A DNA stretch of 33,427 nucleotides, taken from the NCBI GenBank assembly GCA_002084875.1, contig NBMH01000068.1, positions 1 to 33,427 on the forward strand. Reading direction: 5' to 3'. Of this stretch, positions 8,911 through 16,785 are shown in pieces; positions within the stretch are counted from its first letter, which is position 1; each line of letters begins with the position of its first letter. The stretch is from Anaerolineaceae bacterium 4572_78. GTDB lineage: Bacteria > Chloroflexota > Anaerolineae > 4572-78. Below the pieces are notes generated by a model. That model ran no database searches. It was not told where the DNA came from and worked only from the letters and a program-made list of their open reading frames with translations. The translations under genes and the position numbers were made by a program.

Positions 8911-9011
8911 GGAGCCGCAAAACTTTGGAGTGAAAAAGCTTGCTTTTTCATGTCAAAGCAAGCTTTGACCCTCCATAAGATAGACTCCATAAGAATAAAC
9001 TTTGATGCTCC
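8911..9011 (+). repeat. 48-nt palindromic repeat, copy B, nested inside another copy
   Basis: An inner, full 48-nt copy runs 8927-8974 (GGAG to CTCC, TTCATGTC loop, arms with AAAGCTTGCTTT and AAAGCAAGCTTT). It is flanked by GGAGCCGCAAAACTTT at 8911-8926 and AAACTTTGATGCTCC at 8997-9011. These flanks are the two ends of a second element of the same type, so one copy seems to have landed inside another. The cluster lies between the two paralogous linker-protein genes and covers the upstream region of the first. Confidence 0.75.
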
Positions 9012-9034
9012 GAGTTGTAGTTGGAAATCGCCGT

Positions 9035-10153
9035 TTAAAACGGATGAGTTGCTTGAAATACAACAAAATATGAATAATGTCCCCAGCAAAGAGCATTGGC
9101 TCCTTGACCTGCTACGCCACTGTTCCACTTTGCTCTGCACTCGCCCTCGCTACCACAATAGCCAGCTTGAATCAGCCAAGGGATGGGGATTTCCCAATCA
9201 TTGGTACTTAATTTTTGTGTCTGTTCGCTACTGACAGGGTTACCCAATGGATATTCTATCACCTGAATTGCAGCACCATTTTTAACCAATTCTATTTCGG
9301 CAAGTTTTCTGCCGTAATGAAGAAATGGCTCATCTTTATCACCAGAGGTAACATTGAATTGATTAAATGGTGGGTCGCTTATTTTAGCACCTTTTAATTG
9401 ATTGCCGTTTACATCTTGTACATCAATAAAAATATGATGATTGCCCAGGCAACCGCCATTTTCTTGCTTGGTCAACATCTGTATTTGTGCTATCTTAAAA
9501 TCAACCGCAGGCGGTGGTGGCGGCGGCGTATTTGTTAGTGGCATAGGTGTAAATGTCATGGTTGGTGGCGGCGGCGGTGGTGTATTTGTTGGCGGCACGA
9601 CAGCTGCCTTTACAGGTGGAATAGGTGTATCTGTTGATGGGACTGGTGTATCCGTTGGCGGAACAGGTGTATCCATTGCTGGAACGGGTGTATCTGTTGG
9701 CAACGGGGTATGTGTGTTAGTTGGTGGAATAGGAGTATTCGTTGGCAATGGGGTATGTGTCGAAATATACGACAACATATTTTCTGTACCTGTTCCCATT
9801 GATTCTGCTAAACGGATGACATTTTTCAAATCAGTATCATTTTTATCTCGCCCTTCTTGAATGTAACGGTCTGCTAAAAAAGAAACGTATTGGGCAGGAT
9901 TAGGTATATCTAACTCTTGCAATCGTTTTTTTGATTTTTCCATGTCATTATCAACCGCATACTCAGCCGCAACAAGTTTAACAAATTCTTCTGTTTCATC
10001 GGGAGCCATGTCACCAATCTGACCAGTTGGGCTTTGTGCTGGGAGTAGCACCCAACCAACTACCAACCCTGCAACGATAGCTAAGAAGCAACCAATAGGT
10101 ACAATTGAAATAATAATTGCCAAGCGTCGGTCTATTTGTCTTAATCTTTTCAT
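9035..10153 (-). CDS. Membrane-anchored protein: helical domain, Thr/Pro linker, beta-rich C-terminus (paralog 2)
   Basis: Function is unknown. The 372-aa protein has a basic N-terminus, a transmembrane helix at about 12-35, a helical domain at about 50-125 (AEYAVDNDMEKSKKRLQEL, LADRYIQEG, DLKNVIRLAESMG), a Pro/Thr linker at about 133-218 ending in two PPPPPP runs, and a C-terminal domain at 218-372 with four cysteines. The helical domain matches that of the next gene (shared pattern YxxDNDxxKxxxRLxxL ... DLKxxxxLAxxxG), but the C-terminal domains differ. This suggests a common anchor module with different outward-facing domains. It precedes paralog 1 on the same strand with the nested palindromes between, and follows the broken PfkB gene. 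Confidence 0.75.
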   Translation of the reverse strand: MKRLRQIDRRLAIIISIVPIGCFLAIVAGLVVGWVLLPAQSPTGQIGDMAPDETEEFVKLVAAEYAVDNDMEKSKKRLQELDIPNPAQYVSFLADRYIQEGRDKNDTDLKNVIRLAESMGTGTENMLSYISTHTPLPTNTPIPPTNTHTPLPTDTPVPAMDTPVPPTDTPVPSTDTPIPPVKAAVVPPTNTPPPPPPTMTFTPMPLTNTPPPPPPAVDFKIAQIQMLTKQENGGCLGNHHIFIDVQDVNGNQLKGAKISDPPFNQFNVTSGDKDEPFLHYGRKLAEIELVKNGAAIQVIEYPLGNPVSSEQTQKLSTNDWEIPIPWLIQAGYCGSEGECRAKWNSGVAGQGANALCWGHYSYFVVFQATHPF

Positions 10154-10182
10154 GTAATTACCTCATGAGTAAAATGTATATT

Positions 10183-10230
10183 GGAGCGAAAAAGTTTGCT
10201 TTTTCATGTCAAGGCTAGCTTTAACGCTCC
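10183..10230 (+). repeat. 48-nt palindromic repeat, copy C
   Basis: It runs from GGAGCGAAAAAGTTTGCTTT through the TTCATGTC loop to ...TTAACGCTCC, exactly 48 nt as in copies A, the inner B and D. The right arm carries substitutions (AAGGCTAGCTTT). It occupies the gap between the PfkB pseudogene and linker-protein paralog 2. Confidence 0.8.
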
Positions 10231-10251
10231 ATGGTTTGACCATCACATGCT

Positions 10252-11161
10252 CTAAACTTCAAAGAATGTTTCGAGCCTCGGTGTCCGTTCAAAATGTTGA
10301 AAATATCGTTGGGCAAATTCAGCCTTAGTGCAATTATGTTTTTGAGTGCCAACCTGTTCTAAAACATAAGCAGCAGCAATCGAGCCAACTTGCCCTGCTT
10401 CCTGCCAGCCTAATCCTTGCCCGTGTCCCGCCAATAATCCTGCTCGGTAGGCATCACCTACACCCGTTGGGTCAGCAATGCGTTCTACAGGAACAATCGG
10501 TACATGGAAGCGTTCTCCTTCGGTATAAATGGTTGAGCCTTCTTTTCCTCTAGTTACAATCAACACTTTAACCATGCCTTTTAAGGTATCTAAACTTAGA
10601 CGTGTTTTATCTTTTATTAATTCAAGTTCATAATCATTGGCAATCAGCATGTATGCTCCATCAATCCCATGCCGTAATGTATTACATGTCGAACGTGGTA
10701 TTTGTTGACTTGGGTCATATACATAAGGTATATTAAATTCTTGACATTCATCAACATACATGTCCATGGCATCAGGAGCATTGGGTGAAATAATTGCTAA
10801 CTTAACTTGCTGGTAATCTTGCTCATGGAAATGGATTTCACTTGCCCGCCCCATCGCCCCAATGAAAAAACTGGCAATTTGGCGGTTTTGTTGGTCAGTT
10901 GAGACAAAGAACGAAGAAGTAAATTCGTCTTCAAAAAATTTAATGCCTGACACGTCTACCCCTACGTTTTGCAATTGATTGATATACGTTTCAGCATCAT
11001 TTCCTACAGAAGCCATGAGAAGACATGGATGCCCGAGTAAAGCCATTGTGTAAGCAATATTTCCAGCCACACCACCATTCAGGCAGAAGATGTTCAGTGA
11101 AACTGCCTGGAAAAGACATAATATAATCAAAAGCCACTGAGCCTGTAATAGCTATGGTCAT
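10252..11161 (-). pseudogene. PfkB-family kinase (adenosine/ribokinase type), broken by an internal deletion
   Basis: Intact members phosphorylate a sugar or nucleoside with ATP. The main frame (below 11076) contains GGVAGNIAYTMALLGHPCLL, the VGNDAETYI strand and the C-terminal anion-hole motif DPTGVGDAYRAGLLAG with its catalytic Asp. The normal N-terminus lies upstream in another frame: ATG at 11159-11161 encodes MTIAITGSVAFDYIMSFPGS then FTEHLLPE, ending at 11078. The two frames meet with a single base between them. About 20 residues normally present between the HLLPE and GGVAGN segments are missing, so a deletion not divisible by three has joined them. The missing stretch belongs to the substrate-binding lid, so an internal restart protein would probably be inactive. 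An assembly error is the other explanation. Confidence 0.8.
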
Positions 11162-11198
11162 AGAAATTAGCCGTTGGAAGCCCCCGACTTCTAATCGG
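11162..11198 (-). promoter_or_regulatory. Conserved leader element before the PfkB start codon
   Basis: Read on the minus strand it contains CCGATTAGAAGTCGGGGG, then CTTCCAACGG, then CTAATTTCT and the ATG. Nearly the same series (TAGA-GTCGGGG, TTTCCAACGG, TTTCT, ATG) sits directly before the start codon at 33113. CCGA/TCGG and ATTAG/CTAAT could pair. It may be an RNA leader with a regulatory role or a repeat that carries its own ATG. Confidence 0.45.
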
Positions 11199-11312
11199 AG
11201 GAGGAAAACAGCTTGCCTCCTTATAAATATGGATAAATATTTCGCAGAATCGATTCTGCAAGCCCCGACATAGAGAGGTAAGATCCACCATCTCCATAGG
11301 GAGAGAGGGGAC

Positions 11313-11457
11313 GAATAATTACGTAATTATTCACTCCCATTTTTGTTAGTAGACCCCAACCCCCAGCCCCTTCCCCTACGAAGAAAAGTGGAGTAAGATT
11401 CCCCCCTCTCCCTGTGGGGGAGGGGTTAGGAGTGGGGGTGAACGGTTATATAATTAC
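11313..11457 (+). repeat. GC-rich dispersed repeat, copy I
   Basis: It opens with the palindrome GAATAATTACGTAATTATTC and CACTCCC, then TTGTTAGTAGACCCCAACCC, CAGCCCCTTCCCCTACGA, GGAGTAAGATT, CCCTCTCCCTGTGGGGGAGG, GGTTAGGAGTGGGGGTGAAC and GGTTA. Copies with the same blocks lie at 26383-26514 and, diverged, at 20528-20655. The internal CCCTCTCCCTGTGGGGGAGGG can fold into a hairpin. It is non-coding. Confidence 0.75.
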
Positions 11458-11506
11458 ACAAGGATGGTAGCACACTGAAAAGTTTTTGTCAAACAATACG
11501 GTTACT

Positions 11507-13678
11507 CTAAACTAATGCACTCTCATGCCCTGAATCCCTAACAAAAATGCATGACGATTTCACTAATTCGGGTGCTTTACGAATAAACTTAATCGGTACA
11601 GTGTCAGGTGATAAACCTAAAATGTTTATGTCGGCATGCGGGGCAGTTTTTAATGTTTCTTCGAATGGACCCGGTAGGACATAAAGTTCGGTCATGGATG
11701 GCAAGCGAGCTTCGCTACTGATATGTTCAAGAAAAGCATAAAGACGTTGATATTCTTTATCTGAGTCATCTCCTGCAACAGTAATAAGATTGATTTTGCC
11801 TTCCCAATTTAGTCGAATGTGTAAGGCGATTAAGATGGCTAAATGCTTATTGGGGCTTTTATCACGCAACCACAAATTTATGTTTTGTTGCATGCCAAAT
11901 GCCATGCGGATATGTTGATGAAGGATGATTACGCCCATAGAACATTTTGAGGCGATGTTAGTCAAATTTTTTATTACAGAGTCATTTTCCTCTTCATAAC
12001 CCATTGTTAGAAATAATGTATTTGGTCGAAATGCTCCCCCTCGCAAAGTTTGGATGACTACTTTTGAACCAATGAGAAAATCTTCTTCTTCAATGACCAC
12101 CGAATTTACCAAGATATGGGATTGAAGAGGTGCAAGTAATTCATCCATTGCTAGTTGCTTTTCCTCAACAAGTTCCTCTGCGGTGATAGTGAAAGCAAAT
12201 ATACTTCCCGATGGATAGGTCATGCTACGGATAAACATTAACGGTCCCGCCCAAATGCTCGGTTTTTCAACGGGAATCAATAAATCTGGTTTCCAAGAAA
12301 TTTGATGTTTAGGGAACCTTTCTGCTAAACGTGAGGCTCGTTCGGCTAAAACTAAGAACATGCCGCCTCGAATGTCGCCCCATTCTGCATCCAATTCTCG
12401 GCGGGCAAACCAGACATACAAAAGTATGATGATGACTATTCCCACTCCACTAAATATTGGGTCAATCAATAACATCATGAACAAACAGCCTAATGCTCCA
12501 AAAAGAGATACAAAACGTGGTATCTCAAATGTAGGGCGAAAACTGATGATATGCATGCTTTGTTGGATGAATACCACCAAATTTAATACGCCGTAGGTGA
12601 TTAAGAAGAACATGGTTATTAATGAAGCAAGTTTGTTCAAATCAGCTACTAAAATAGAAATGATAATGATTACCCCTGTAAAAATAGTCGCGTTTCGAGG
12701 TTCATTTGTTTTGGTCTTTGCCGCTAATATTTTATAGAAGGGAATAGTTTTGTGTTCAGCTAGTGCTTGTAATAAACGTGGGGCACCTAGCATGCTGCCT
12801 AATGCTGATGAAAATGTTGCTCCCAATATACCAGCTATAATGATTGGACCCCACAAAGCACTGTCCACCATGAACATCTGATTTGCACGCAATTCATCAG
12901 GCGTGCCTATTAGAGCGGCAACGTAAGCCATCGCTATGTAAATTATCATAGTGATAAAAATCGAACTCATTGTTCCGACTGGAATTGCTCGGCGTGGATT
13001 TTTTAAATCGCCTGACATGTTTGCTCCAGCCATTATACCTGTTACGGCAGGGAAATATATAGCGAATACTTCCCAAAAAGTGGCATCCTCAAAATTGCCG
13101 ATATATACTATTTCGGCGTTTGGTGGACGCGGGGAAAATAAAAATGATAATATTGAAAGTGCCATTATGCCCATGACGATGTACTGAATACGGATGGCAA
13201 AAGCGGTGCTGATATATGAGATGGTGAGCAACGCTAATGAAGCTACCATCGCCACTAGAATAAAGTCATGCGAGGGAAATGCCTTTATCCATCCTTCGGT
13301 AAAACCTATTACGTATAATGCTGCTGAAAGGGTTTGGGCGATATAAAGTGGAACTCCAATACTGCCACCTGCCTCTAAGCCTAGCGATTGTGAGATTATC
13401 GAATATGCTCCCCCAGCTCCGATTTTAATATTTGTGGTGATGGATGAAATTGATAAGCCCGTACAGATGGTAATTGCCTTTGCAAACAAGATAATTACAA
13501 CTGTCCCGACAAATCCTGCATTTCCCACGACCCAGCCAAGCCGAAGATACATGATTACTCCTAAAATTGTTAGCACATCAGGCGTGAACACTCCACCAAA
13601 TGTGCCGAATTTATGAATTTTAGGTTTCTCATCGCTAGTTGTGAATTGAGTAAAAATATCTTTTACTCTTGCTATCAT
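11507..13678 (-). CDS. Cation-chloride cotransporter-like permease (APC superfamily, SLC12 type)
   Basis: This integral membrane transporter of 723 aa opens with FGTFGGVFTPDVLTILGVIM and YLRLGWVVGNAG, the signature of the first transmembrane helix in Na-K-Cl cotransporter relatives. About twelve hydrophobic helices span residues 25-430, including GAGGAYSIISQSLGLEAGGS and GANMSGDLKNPRRAIPVGT. A soluble C-terminal region (about 440-723) follows, as in eukaryotic and bacterial SLC12 proteins. The likely role is salt-coupled ion or solute transport and volume or osmotic balance; the transported ions cannot be told from sequence. GGGAG lies about 11 nt before the ATG. The gene stands alone, with repeats downstream and a 102-nt gap upstream. 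Confidence 0.85.
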   Translation of the reverse strand: MIARVKDIFTQFTTSDEKPKIHKFGTFGGVFTPDVLTILGVIMYLRLGWVVGNAGFVGTVVIILFAKAITICTGLSISSITTNIKIGAGGAYSIISQSLGLEAGGSIGVPLYIAQTLSAALYVIGFTEGWIKAFPSHDFILVAMVASLALLTISYISTAFAIRIQYIVMGIMALSILSFLFSPRPPNAEIVYIGNFEDATFWEVFAIYFPAVTGIMAGANMSGDLKNPRRAIPVGTMSSIFITMIIYIAMAYVAALIGTPDELRANQMFMVDSALWGPIIIAGILGATFSSALGSMLGAPRLLQALAEHKTIPFYKILAAKTKTNEPRNATIFTGVIIIISILVADLNKLASLITMFFLITYGVLNLVVFIQQSMHIISFRPTFEIPRFVSLFGALGCLFMMLLIDPIFSGVGIVIIILLYVWFARRELDAEWGDIRGGMFLVLAERASRLAERFPKHQISWKPDLLIPVEKPSIWAGPLMFIRSMTYPSGSIFAFTITAEELVEEKQLAMDELLAPLQSHILVNSVVIEEEDFLIGSKVVIQTLRGGAFRPNTLFLTMGYEEENDSVIKNLTNIASKCSMGVIILHQHIRMAFGMQQNINLWLRDKSPNKHLAILIALHIRLNWEGKINLITVAGDDSDKEYQRLYAFLEHISSEARLPSMTELYVLPGPFEETLKTAPHADINILGLSPDTVPIKFIRKAPELVKSSCIFVRDSGHESALV

Positions 13679-13780
13679 GCTTAATTGTCTCCCTTATTTC
13701 ATTCAACTGTTTTAACCAAGTTTACCACAATTTTTCTCTATTACAAACTTTTCTGGCGATTTACAATTCAGGCAATTTAA

Positions 13781-16075
13781 TTATTTTACAACTCTAAATC
13801 CAAAATGGTCATTTCCTCGAGTTACATCTGTATTGATACAGTCACTAATCTTGCACATTATATCAGGTCTAGGCCATGCTCCGTCAATTCTAACCATTGA
13901 GTCCACACTTTCATCTTCAGACGTGTTCGGATTTAGCCGACAACCGAAATGACCTGTATCTACTGTTCTTGACCATTCAGCAACATTCCCTGACAAATCG
14001 TAGACACCATAAGGATTTGGTGCAAATGTGGCAACAGGTTGAGGATGTCCTTTGTGTTTTCCATCACTGCGATCATTGCCCCCGTTATAAACTACATTAC
14101 CGCTATTTATAGTACCGTCATTTGTTGCATACACCCAATCTTCATTTCCACCTTTTCCTGTCCATTGCAATTCTTGTAAACTCGGCAATTCATATCCATA
14201 AAAATCAACAAATGCTTTTGCCCCGTAGTATTGAACATGATTAACGGGCCAGCGTTGTACTTCTTCGAATGAAGGCAATTCACAATCCAAATCCAGATGC
14301 CCTGCAAAAGTTATATTATCCTTAACGCTTCCATCAGCATTATAAATATCTTTGCTAAAAGTAATAATCTCCTTTCCATCAAGTTCTACTCCAGCAGGCC
14401 AAAACTCATGAAATTCACACCAATCGGTTATCTTATCAACAACATTCGGATAAACCGCTTTATCAAAATAAATTTCCCAATTGACATCACTGGGGTTTAC
14501 GACACTGAACATTTTCTGCTCACTATCATATTCAATCATGCACCTGTTTAACGGGTTTTCCATTTCCCATAGTTTAAAAACGCCATCTCTATCATGATCT
14601 TTTATCACTCGATAACCTAATATATTCATCATTTGATTACCGTTTTTATCATAAATTAACAGGTTAGTGGCTCCTGTTGCAGGACCAACAGTAATCATAT
14701 TTTCACATAATGCCGCATTTAAAAAATCCACATACTGCTGATTGGTTATCTCTGTTTTTGCCAGTGTAAAAGGCTCAACATTTTTCCCGTCTCCCGGCAC
14801 ATCAACAAATTCAATCGCTGAGACATCTGATGTTTGATTATCCACATCATTGGTTTCAACATTAGTAGCATCAGTAGTTTGCCCATCATCTGCATCTGCA
14901 TCAGTCACTGAATACCTTGCTATTCTAAAACCATGATGGTCATTACCGCGATTATCAAATGTATAATCACGTGCAGCTGTCCCGAGTGGTGTCTGGTGAT
15001 AGTTCCATGCACCTCCTCTCTTGCATCTTTCATCAGAGCCATCCAATATGATAGGATTTGTTGCAGGTGTCATGTCGAACGGCTCATAATTGTCTTCTAC
15101 CCATTCCCACACATTACCACCGAGATTATATAAACCATAAGGATTAGGGATACCTTCTTTTACATTATGACGATGATGTGTTGCAGGTTTTGCTTGTTCT
15201 TCATTCCAGTTTGCATTTGATACATCAATGCCATCATGTACTGCATAAAAAAAGTTTTGCCCTCCTTTTGCAGCATATTCCCATTGAGCTTCTGTTGGTA
15301 GTTTTATATCATAATAGAGTGTAAAAGCTTTTGCTCCCCACCAACGGATATATGCTACAGGATAGTTGGAAACATCTTCCAGTGTCGGCAAGTTCTGAAG
15401 TTCAGACCAGTTAGAATAGTCATTTTTTAATTCTGATGTATCCAACTGTTTTGGAGTTGATGTGTAGTCATAGTAGTTACATACCTCATGCCAGTCAAAA
15501 TCAGTATGGGGATCCTTTACATAAAAAGGATTTTCTCTGGATTCATCAAAACCTATAAAAGCAATATTCAAAGGATTTTCAGGCTCAACAGTGCCAGTAA
15601 AAGCACCATCTCCGTCACCCATGCCCTGAGCATCACCATCAGCATTATCGTGATCTTTCATAACTCTGGTACCACTAAGCTCATATAAACCTTTTCCAGC
15701 ATACTCAGATGAACTGCTCCCAACAACCTCTATGGTTTTTCTTGTTTCATTAATTTCTATCAAGCCATCTTTGTAGGCATTACTCAAAAATTCAGCAAAC
15801 TGTGCAGTTGTAACTTCAGTTTCACTCATTTCAAAATTGCTTAAAGTTACTTCATGCTCTGTCGCTGTAATATTTTTTCGGGCAGAATTGATACTATTAT
15901 CCCCCATTGTAAATGTGCCACCAGGAATTGATTTAAATACTATTGAGGAAGGGAGTAATGGTGTTGTTGATGTTTCACTATTATCACTGTTTTCATTTGG
16001 TTGTTGACAACTCACAATTAACATACTGATAATGCTCAAAATCAAAAATAAAACTTTTATTTTCTTCTTATTCAT
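13781..16075 (-). CDS. Lipoprotein with two FGE-sulfatase (SUMF1-type) domains
   Basis: This is a secreted, lipid-anchored protein. MNKKKIKVLFLILSIISMLI then VSCQQ forms a signal peptide with a lipobox Cys. Domain 1 (about 45-400) has IPGGTFTMGDNS, SETEVTTAQFAEFL, LPTEAQWEYAAKGG, YNLGGNVWEWVEDN and GNDHHGFRIAR. Domain 2 (about 430-764) has AKTEITNQQYVDFL, LPSLQELQWTGKGG, YDLSGNVAEWS and GNDHFGFRVVK. Both domains carry an insertion with Asp-rich loops; DHDRDGVFKLWE in domain 2 fits an EF-hand/dockerin calcium loop. Domain 1 lacks the cysteine pair of true formylglycine-generating enzymes, so it is unlikely to act as a sulfatase activator. An acidic Thr-rich linker joins the domains. The start (16075) follows a GGAGG site; a frame extension to 16192 looks non-coding. 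Ligand unknown. Confidence 0.82.
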   Translation of the reverse strand: MNKKKIKVLFLILSIISMLIVSCQQPNENSDNSETSTTPLLPSSIVFKSIPGGTFTMGDNSINSARKNITATEHEVTLSNFEMSETEVTTAQFAEFLSNAYKDGLIEINETRKTIEVVGSSSSEYAGKGLYELSGTRVMKDHDNADGDAQGMGDGDGAFTGTVEPENPLNIAFIGFDESRENPFYVKDPHTDFDWHEVCNYYDYTSTPKQLDTSELKNDYSNWSELQNLPTLEDVSNYPVAYIRWWGAKAFTLYYDIKLPTEAQWEYAAKGGQNFFYAVHDGIDVSNANWNEEQAKPATHHRHNVKEGIPNPYGLYNLGGNVWEWVEDNYEPFDMTPATNPIILDGSDERCKRGGAWNYHQTPLGTAARDYTFDNRGNDHHGFRIARYSVTDADADDGQTTDATNVETNDVDNQTSDVSAIEFVDVPGDGKNVEPFTLAKTEITNQQYVDFLNAALCENMITVGPATGATNLLIYDKNGNQMMNILGYRVIKDHDRDGVFKLWEMENPLNRCMIEYDSEQKMFSVVNPSDVNWEIYFDKAVYPNVVDKITDWCEFHEFWPAGVELDGKEIITFSKDIYNADGSVKDNITFAGHLDLDCELPSFEEVQRWPVNHVQYYGAKAFVDFYGYELPSLQELQWTGKGGNEDWVYATNDGTINSGNVVYNGGNDRSDGKHKGHPQPVATFAPNPYGVYDLSGNVAEWSRTVDTGHFGCRLNPNTSEDESVDSMVRIDGAWPRPDIMCKISDCINTDVTRGNDHFGFRVVK

Positions 16076-16218
16076 AGTTATAATAGCCTCCATAAAGAAG
16101 TATCCTTTTTCAGCAAAATCCGATTCAGTTAGTCCTGAAAGTGGGACATCAAACTCTCGTAATGATTTAGGTGGCATGTTTTGCACCTTCAAGGAACAAA
16201 GCAGGGAGTATTGTTATG

Positions 16219-16320
16219 CTAAATTTTTTGTGGCAAAAGAGGCTCTAGCTTTTGAAATAGGTCAGGAATATTTTCCGTGGTAAACTGCCAAACCAATTCA
16301 ATATCAAGTTGTTGCCTCAT
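16219..16320 (-). pseudogene. HepT (HEPN toxin) remnant
   Basis: A 33-codon frame reads MRQQLDIELVWQFTTENIPD, then LFQKLEPLLPQKI and TAG. It matches the C-terminal end of HepT proteins (the DLEIVW...DIPxLxxxLExLLP segment). HepT is normally about 110 aa and carries the RNase motif RX4-6H upstream of this segment. Here only the start codon region and the tail remain, so about 80 residues have been deleted and the toxin must be inactive. The start overlaps the MntA stop as ATGA, as in intact mntA-hepT pairs. Confidence 0.7.
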
Positions 16321-16640
16321 CGTCCCAATTCATAAATCACCTTTGCTGTCCTTAAAACTTCACGTCGTCGTATTCAATTATGACAGTCCTGAACTGATTT
16401 TTTTGTAAATACATCAACATTTCTGTTAAGTAATTGTTGTAATTCATCTTGAACATGCATAAGGTCAAACAAGTTTTTCTTTGATTTGGGGGCAAATGTG
16501 ATTATAATATCAACATCACTTTCAGGCTTAAAGTCATCACGCAAAACTGAACCAAAAAGAGCAAATTCAATAATTTGCCATTTTTGACAAAATGCGTTAA
16601 GTTGTTCATTCTTAAGTGTGAAATTTTTTAACATTTCCAT
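16317..16640 (-). pseudogene. MntA-type nucleotidyltransferase antitoxin, interrupted by TGA
   Basis: Intact MntA is a minimal nucleotidyltransferase that adenylylates and silences HepT. The catalytic motif GSVLRDDFKPESDVDIIITF (GSx10DxD) is present, as is the C-terminal NRNVDVFTKKSVQ segment. An in-frame TGA at 16374-16376 interrupts the usual end: after QDCHN the frame continues IRRREVLRTAKVIYELGR to TGA at 16317-16319. A Trp codon (TGG) is plausible at that position. I place the start at 16640 (MEMLKNF), because the longer frame upstream is translated palindromic repeat. The restored protein would be 107 aa, normal for the family. With HepT gutted, loss of the antitoxin would cost nothing. 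Confidence 0.75.
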
Positions 16641-16647
16641 GTAAATG

Positions 16648-16676
16648 TTTGTAGCATAAATGCATGTTAATGTCAA
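16648..16676 (-). promoter_or_regulatory. Probable promoter of the mntA remnant
   Basis: Read on the minus strand, TTGACA (16676-16671), a 17-nt spacer and TACAAA (16653-16648) make a good sigma-70 promoter. Transcription would begin at about the mntA start codon at 16640, so the message may be nearly leaderless. Confidence 0.5.
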
Positions 16677-16693
16677 GTTCGGTTGAGAAGTAG

Positions 16694-16741
16694 GGCTGTT
16701 CAAAACTTGCTTTGACATAAAAAAACAAGCTTTTTCTCTCC
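16694..16741 (-). repeat. 48-nt palindromic repeat, copy D
   Basis: In reverse orientation it begins GGAGAGAAAAAGCTTG and ends AAAGCAAGTTTTGAACAGCC, with loop TTTATGTC. Its length is the same 48 nt as the other full copies. It lies between the mntA remnant and the divergent DUF2344 gene, and translated readthrough of it produces a spurious N-terminal extension of mntA. Confidence 0.78.
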
Positions 16742-16785
16742 ATTGTGCAACCACATGATTGAAAATCATGAGGAGTCTATAAAAA

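Larger units (their letters stand above)
11162..11506. other. Intergenic region made largely of repeats
   Basis: It has no credible coding frame. From left to right it holds the conserved leader of the PfkB gene, a GGAGG...CCTCC hairpin (about 11197-11220), a GCAGAATCGATTCTGC palindrome (about 11243-11258), then the GC-rich dispersed repeat (11313-11457), and a short AT-rich tail before the transporter stop codon. Confidence 0.7.

Noticed and set aside
8890-9234. Open frame of 114 codons on the plus strand
   Set aside because: It reads through the nested palindromic repeats and then antisense to the linker-protein gene; the composition is not protein-like.
9441-9860. Gly/Val-rich frame of 139 codons on the plus strand
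   Set aside because: It is the antisense shadow of the Pro/Thr linker of the gene at 9035-10153.
7879-10153. Tandem DNA repeats in the Thr/Pro linkers as a CRISPR-like array
   Set aside because: The repeats are codon-level and irregular in length, with no constant repeat-spacer structure.
16076-16192. N-terminal extension of the FGE lipoprotein
   Set aside because: The signal peptide starts at 16075 with a GGAGG site upstream; the extension has no signal character and would bury the signal peptide.
16374-16376. The TGA in mntA as proof that UGA encodes Trp
   Set aside because: The gene is a remnant with a deleted partner, and no other gene in the window needs TGA as a sense codon; a nonsense mutation is simpler.
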